Below are positions 58,960 through 64,000 of a DNA stretch of 64,000 nt, in pieces. Source of the DNA: Onthophagus taurus (Eukaryota; Arthropoda; Insecta; Coleoptera; Scarabaeidae). A program made the position numbers and the translations under genes. The notes beneath the pieces are model-generated. The model ran no database searches and was not told where the DNA came from. It saw only the letters and a program-made list of their open reading frames with translations. The stretch is from NCBI RefSeq assembly GCF_036711975.1, contig NC_091973.1:3658001-3722000 (forward strand), written 5' to 3'. The stretch's first letter is position 1. Every line of letters starts with the position of its first letter.

Positions 58960-60590
58960 TATGCTATTTAAATAAACAATAGTTAATATTGCTATGTATA
59001 GATGTTGGGCGTTTAGTGCGTCCAAAAAATAGAATACAATAGGTTTAAAGACATTCATCTTAAGGGAAGGATTTAATAAAAATAAAACAGTTCCTCTTTT
59101 CTTGGCCATTATCCAATACAGAAATATAGAAATCCGCGTTTGCCATTGTATATGAGAGCCCGTATCGTCTCCTCCTACTTTATTCCGGAATATCTTGTTC
59201 CTTTTGTGTAGTCGGGGAGTCAAAGTTAGGGCGGTGTATTTCGCGTTTTAAGAATAAATCGTAAAAATGTTCTTAAATGTAATTAAATGTTATTTATTAA
59301 TATATTTTAAAAGGAGGAAAATGTGAAAATAGAATAACTAATAGTCCGTTTCACAGCTCGTTGGATGTTGAACCGGGGCGTATGACGTTAACTTCAGTTA
59401 CATTAACTTCAGTTGCGTTAACTTCGAGTACGGTTATTTATGAAGTGAGCTTGATAATTCTTTGTTAATTCACGTAATCCTTTGGATTAGGGGAGGAGTG
59501 AAAGGCGCCATTATTTTCGGATAACGCGGATTTTGTCACCTTGTTAATTCAGCGTCCGGGGTCGACAATATATTAAGGGCACGGCCCCGTTCCAATATAA
59601 AACTGGATCGATAGAGAGTATGCAATTTGCCCCCCTAAATTTATTAAACTAACGTTAAACCCTGCGGAGTACATTGTTACCGCAACCACCAACGTGACGC
59701 AGCGATACGGTATACATTATCTAACAATTTGTTTAAAATGAAGATGACAAACTTTTAATTACGTCTCATTTCCGATATAAACCGAACTTACCCACACCAT
59801 CAATTCATTATCGTCTATTACGAAATGGGTTGTTGGAAGTAGTTCAGTGCGCTTTTGACGTCAGAGTCTTTAATATTTTAACGTTCCATTGTATCTTGCC
59901 CCCTTGAGAATGATCCGCCACGTCGTTTTATATTGTTTTCTAACTGCATACATACACAGCCCCCCTTAAAGATAAACGTTTAAATATTTGTTCGAATCTT
60001 TAGAAAGGGTCCACGAATGGCGCGAAATGGATGAAGCAACTTTTGAGGGTTTGATGAATAAGGGATAGACACGTATCCGTAGGGATTGATATCTCCCCCG
60101 GCGGCAGCGACTCTTTCCATTAATCAAAAAGCGGGGAGGGCACGCTTTTACAAATCGAATTCAATAAACATGTTCATTAGCGGAACTTCGCGTCGGATTT
60201 CGCGCAGATCCGGACGTGAGGCTATTATTTCCACATATCGACGATTGATTCTAGATTTCCGCCGTCTATCCTAACCCGGAATCAAGAAATATTCATTTTA
60301 TTCGTTTCACTAAATCATCATTTTCACTAAACTCAAAAATCATTTTTAAATCAAAACCGATTTCGGTTATAAAGCAATCTTCAGGAGAAATATATAATAA
60401 ATAAAATAAAATCGTATAGGTGGCTGGGTCCAAAATATTCTGTATAATTGGAAAATAGAAAAATTACATCAAATAAGTTAAATTTAAAAAAGTTATATAC
60501 AGGATGAGTTATTAGTATCAACAAAAAACCAAAAAAATATTTTATATAAAAATTGTTTGAGTCATCACTTTCTATTACATAAAATTATTT
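58960..60590. other. No exon recognised; probable intron sequence
   Basis: Composition is more balanced at 59330-60300, with several pyrimidine-rich blocks, but no frame with a known domain. It could contain enhancers of the flanking gene. Nothing more can be supported. Confidence 0.35.
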
Positions 60591-60599
60591 TCACTTATA

Positions 60600-61745
60600 C
60601 AGCGTGTTCTATTAAGCGTAACGGAGAGTACCAAAATTTATTTAAATTGAACACCCTGTATATTTTATCATATTATGAATACAACTAAATTTGTGCCTAT
60701 TACAGGATCTTTTTGAAAATTATGTAAAAACGACATTTTTTCCGATTTTGCCTTGAAACTATGTTAGACAATAGTCAAATTCAGTAGGTAAATGATAGTA
60801 TTCAAAGATATTAAATACACTATACAGAGTGTTTATAAAGCTTAGTTACTTTTGATGTTTTTCGAATGGCTTTTTCTTAAGTTTTTTGAATGGCACCTTG
60901 TATATTGTGTGCTAGTTGAATTGCTCATCAAGTTCCCTTTAATTAATGATAAGTATGTCATATGTCTAACGTTAATAGTTTTCGTGATATTTAGAATTTA
61001 AAGAAAAATGTGTAATAAAGTGGCATTATTGTACTTAAAAAAGTGACAGAATGTAATATTTTTTGTTACTTTTCTTTTGTTTTTTCTTTTTTGTTTGTCT
61101 GTCATTTGTAAATCAGCAATATTATATTAAAATACAATTAAAAAAAAAAACTTTAATAAATAAATAATCAAAACGTAATAAAAATACAAAAAATACAATT
61201 AAATGGCAAAGTCGTAAATTATATGGCAGAACAATTGCAGATTTTATTACTTACATCTTTTTAAATCTCATAAAATACCAAGTCGCATTAAAATTTGGTA
61301 TATGGCAGCAAAATTATTTTACACTATAAAATATTAATCAAATAATAAAAGGAAGAACAAAAAAAAGTGATAAAAATAGACAGAATATAATATTAAGTGC
61401 AATAACGCATATTTTATCACACATACTTTTTTAAATTCTATATATCAGGAAAACTACTTAAGTTAGATATATAATATATTTATCGTTTATTAAAGGTATC
61501 TTGATGGGCAATTCAACTAGCACAAAATATACAGGGTGTTCTATTTAAAAAACATCAAAAGTAACTAAGCCTTATGAACACGCTGTATAGCGTATCTAAT
61601 ATCTTTGGATACTACCATTTACCTACTGGCTTTGACTATTATCTGACATAGTTTCAATGCAAAATTGGAAAGAATGTCGTTTTTACATTGTTTTTAAAAA
61701 GATGCTGCAATGTGCCCATTACATTTTGGAAAAACAATTGAATAT
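60600..61745. mobile_element. ~1.1-kb foldback element
   Basis: The left arm at about 60680-61030 is mirrored at about 61400-61745. Pairs include AAACTATGTTAGACAATAGTC (60760) with GACTATTATCTGACATAGTTT (61633), GGTAAATGATAGTATTCAAAG with its complement, and ACTTTTGATGTTTTT with its inverted form. Internal copies of ACACCCTGTATATTTT/ACAGGGTGTTCT suggest a nested or composite structure. The centre is AT-rich and non-coding. The right arm abuts the Jockey-like composite. Confidence 0.72.
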
Positions 61746-61784
61746 TTCAGGAACTATGAACACTATGAATAACTAATTAAACTA

Positions 61785-62165
61785 GATAATGTTTTGCAGC
61801 TTTTCCCAGTGGTCCAGTCTGCTTTACCCATAATATAGACTTTTACAATTTACACTGATAGTAGACAAGCTATTTTAGCCCTGAGTAGAATAACAATTAC
61901 CTCAGGACTTGTTATGGGTTGTCATCTGACAATGGAGAAGGCCGCAGTGCGTTATACTTCAATGGACAAAAGGACACTCCACTTGTTCAGGTAACAAGCA
62001 AGCTGATAAGCTTGCCAAAAGGGCTGCCAAGTGAGCGCCATGTTCGCCTGAACCGATAATCGCTTCGTCCTTATCAACTCAGATTGAGATAATTAAAGAT
62101 TTTAGTCACAAAAAGTTTATGAACTGGTGGGATAGAGTTACGGGCTGCCATGTGTCTTTGAGTGA
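61785..62165 (+). pseudogene. Jockey-like RNase H fragment (second copy)
   Basis: Read on the plus strand with frame changes: YTDSRQAILALSRITITS near 61853-61905, then LQWTKGHSTCSGNKQADKLA near 61957-62015, and a post-RNase H stretch (FMNWWDRVTGCHVSLSDQA) to about 62165. This is the canonical end of a Jockey-clade ORF2. It is uninterrupted by mariner, unlike the copy at 48-50 kb. At about 62165 it switches to inverted endonuclease sequence. Confidence 0.82.
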
Positions 62166-62858
62166 TCAAGCAGGTCCGGAATTTTACTTCTATCTGTTGG
62201 CCAGTAAGTTGGCTTCCCAGTGGAGAGCACCTCACAATTTAGGGCTTCTATTGCATGGTTCAGTTCTCTTCCTTTTGTATTTGTCAAGCGAGAACCCCAA
62301 GACATATGTTTTGCATTAAAGTCTTCTCCAATTATAAATTTGTTGTCAAGATGTAGTAGAATTTCCTGATAATCTTCTCTTTTGAGATTATGTCTCGGTG
62401 GTATGTACGTTGCACCAAGTATTTTTTCTAGTATTAGATCTAATTTCCTGTCAGCTTTCTTATCGATTAATGTACTTACAGTTTTTTCTGCAGTTTCACC
62501 ACTCGCTTTTTCGGCATTTTATTTGAATTTGCTGCTTTCTTGTTCCTGATGGCTTGTAGTTCCTTAATCACAATGCATCCTCGGTAGTTCGCTGGATGAT
62601 TTTCTCCACAGTTGAAACATTTAGCCGGGATTTCTTTGGCTTTAGTGCATTCGTTGGTCCAGTGTTGACCAGCACATTTAACACATCTCGGATTTTTGTG
62701 GCAATAAACTTTGGTGTGGTTCCAACCTTGACACCTTTTGTACTGGGGCATTTGTTTTGGATTTCTGTACTCTTCCATTTTGACACGCATTCCTAATATG
62801 TTTGTTATTTCATGGATTCTTTTTACATCCTCTGACGGTGCAAAATCCAAGATGTACA
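62166..62858 (-). pseudogene. Jockey-like ORF1 C-terminus and endonuclease start (second copy)
   Basis: On the minus strand, 62859-62476 encodes 127 residues of ORF1: the tail of an RNA-binding part (ITNILGMRVKMEEYRNP), then knuckles CVKCAGQHWTNEC and CFNCGENHPANYRGC, ending VKLQKKL. The first knuckle (YKRCQGWNHTKVYC) has lost its first Cys. Directly after the stop, with no insertion, comes the endonuclease piece (62470-62166). This copy gives the unoccupied site for the CR1-like LINE in the other copy. Confidence 0.85.
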
Positions 62859-62996
62859 ATGTGTTAATTAATTATCGTACCCGACGTCATCATTGCAAGT
62901 ATGCAACCAATATCACACTGAATATATCTAAATACACAAATCGCGTATTGCAATACCAATACTGTCATATTGGTTGCATACTTACAATGATGACCA
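62856..62996. mobile_element. Dispersed foldback element, copy 4
   Basis: ACAATGTGTTAATTAATTATCG through ATCACACTG, a rearranged centre, then a partial second arm ending ...TACAATGATGACC; the outer part of that arm is missing. It joins the gag fragment at exactly the same point as copy 2 (45434/45435), in inverse orientation. Confidence 0.8.
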
Positions 62997-64000
62997 ATTA
63001 TATAGAATTATTATACAAGCAAGTAAGAAGTTTTATATTAAAATTTTTCCTTTATAAAAAAAATTTACTTAGAGGTTGGTAAAAAATTTTAAAATGTGTA
63101 CGTTGGGTTTAACTTGGTTTATTTTAACCCGGTTCTTGTATAAGGAAAAAATAAAAATGAAATAAAATATGGTTGAGCGAGGTATCAAGTGGATAAACCG
63201 TGGGAATTAGTGTGCTTTTTTTTTAGTTGGGGAAAATAGAAAACTAACGTGTTGTAGAGGGAGCGAATACGTCGAAGCTGTATAGTAGGGTTGGTGAACT
63301 ATTTTACAATCATAGGTGGGGGTTGGTAATAGCGCGGGTAGCTGGGTACCATGGGTACAGGCTCAAAGCGCGGCCTCGTTCAACCTGTATTAAATAGAAT
63401 TACAATAGCCGTTTATCTTAACGGGCGGACATTTGTAAATACGGTAGGCGGTCGCAGCACCAGCCCGAACCAGGTGGCGCCATCGTACATTACGCTCGTA
63501 TACACTTACATTAGCGCTAACGAAATAAAGATAAATATCTGCTGGGCTTTACCGGCGCTGGTGCGTGTGCGGATTCATAAATTCGCACCCCACATCTGCA
63601 AATAACCCGAAAAAATAACCGGGCGACTTTTAATTCCCACCCAAAGCGCCGTTATCTGCTATTTGTCGACGCGGTCGCTTCACTTTCCTTTATTTCTCTT
63701 TATTTCTTCTTTCATTTTAACAAAAAAAAACTATAACACTATTTTTCTTTCAAATATGCCATACTACACATAAATCAAAACATTTAAAACTAAAATACCT
63801 GGAATGTAGAAAGCCGCGTTATGCAGTTGATGATGAATAGAAATTCGAAACCAGTAATATCCCTTTCATGTTTTGGAATAAAATTATGCATCATTAATGA
63901 TGTGAAATGAAAGGGCAAATAGAATGAAAGTTGCGTGGATAAAGTGTTACAGCACGATTTTAGATTCGTAGAAGCGGATAGAAGCCGATAAAGCGGTTTT
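62997..64000. other. No gene recognised
   Basis: AT-rich, then a GC- and CpG-richer stretch at about 63270-63620 that could be regulatory. A frame of 84 codons at 63351-63605 has no recognisable domain, and its codon usage is not obviously protein-like, so it is not called. Confidence 0.35.

Noticed and set aside
63351..63605. 84-codon frame in a GC-richer stretch near the right edge
   Set aside because: No domain, no splice context and no similarity I recognise. More likely regulatory or simply open by composition.

Overview
The window looks like nuclear DNA of an insect, AT-rich, with spliced genes, short introns (often 47-61 nt), GT-AG splice sites and AATAAA poly(A) signals. A beetle is plausible, but that is inference. 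Four conserved metazoan or arthropod genes could be read exon by exon: unc79 (NALCN channel-complex subunit, minus strand, entering from the left edge), hand (heart and mesoderm bHLH factor, plus), a secreted CLIP-domain trypsin-like protease (minus) and a Ras-GRF-type double exchange factor (minus). There is also an 88-residue single-pass membrane protein I cannot name, divergent from unc79, and a signal-peptide first exon of a gene that leaves the window to the right. Exon lengths and phases close for every model; the one defect is an in-frame TGA in exon 11 of RasGRF.

Layout. 1-3149: 5' part of unc79, with a palindromic repeat element in its second intron. 3150-4430: shared promoter and the small membrane-protein gene. 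4.5-9.35 kb: tandem array of units of about 600-655 bp. 10.5-17.6 kb: hand; its first intron carries a ~357-bp AT-rich tandem repeat and its third intron 17 copies of a ~127-bp double palindrome. 18.2-20.4 kb: CLIP protease. 20.7-22.3 kb: two foldback elements. 23.7-28.3 kb: GC-cored satellite with a ~480-bp higher-order period. 29.3-37.3 kb: RasGRF, whose first intron holds a mobile element with terminal inverted repeats and a ~547-bp higher-order satellite. 37.8-40.5 kb: ~760-bp tandem array.

The right half is gene-poor. At 45.3-50.3 kb there is a nest of transposons: a rearranged Jockey-like fragment is broken by a CR1-like LINE and by a mariner-family element. An inverted copy of the same fragment at 61.8-63.0 kb lacks both insertions, so it supplies the empty sites. 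Further AT-rich tandem arrays lie at 52.6-56.3 kb and 58.0-59.0 kb, with foldback elements at 43.9 and 60.6-61.7 kb.

The genes look like independent loci rather than a pathway. The unusual part is the repeat landscape: several satellite families built from GC-rich palindromic cores in AT-rich spacers, many inside introns and therefore transcribed, some with higher-order structure, and at least one carried by an element with terminal inverted repeats. A shared core and a shared foldback element link otherwise different arrays, suggesting the palindromes seed or spread the arrays. No RNA genes or CRISPR arrays were recognised.
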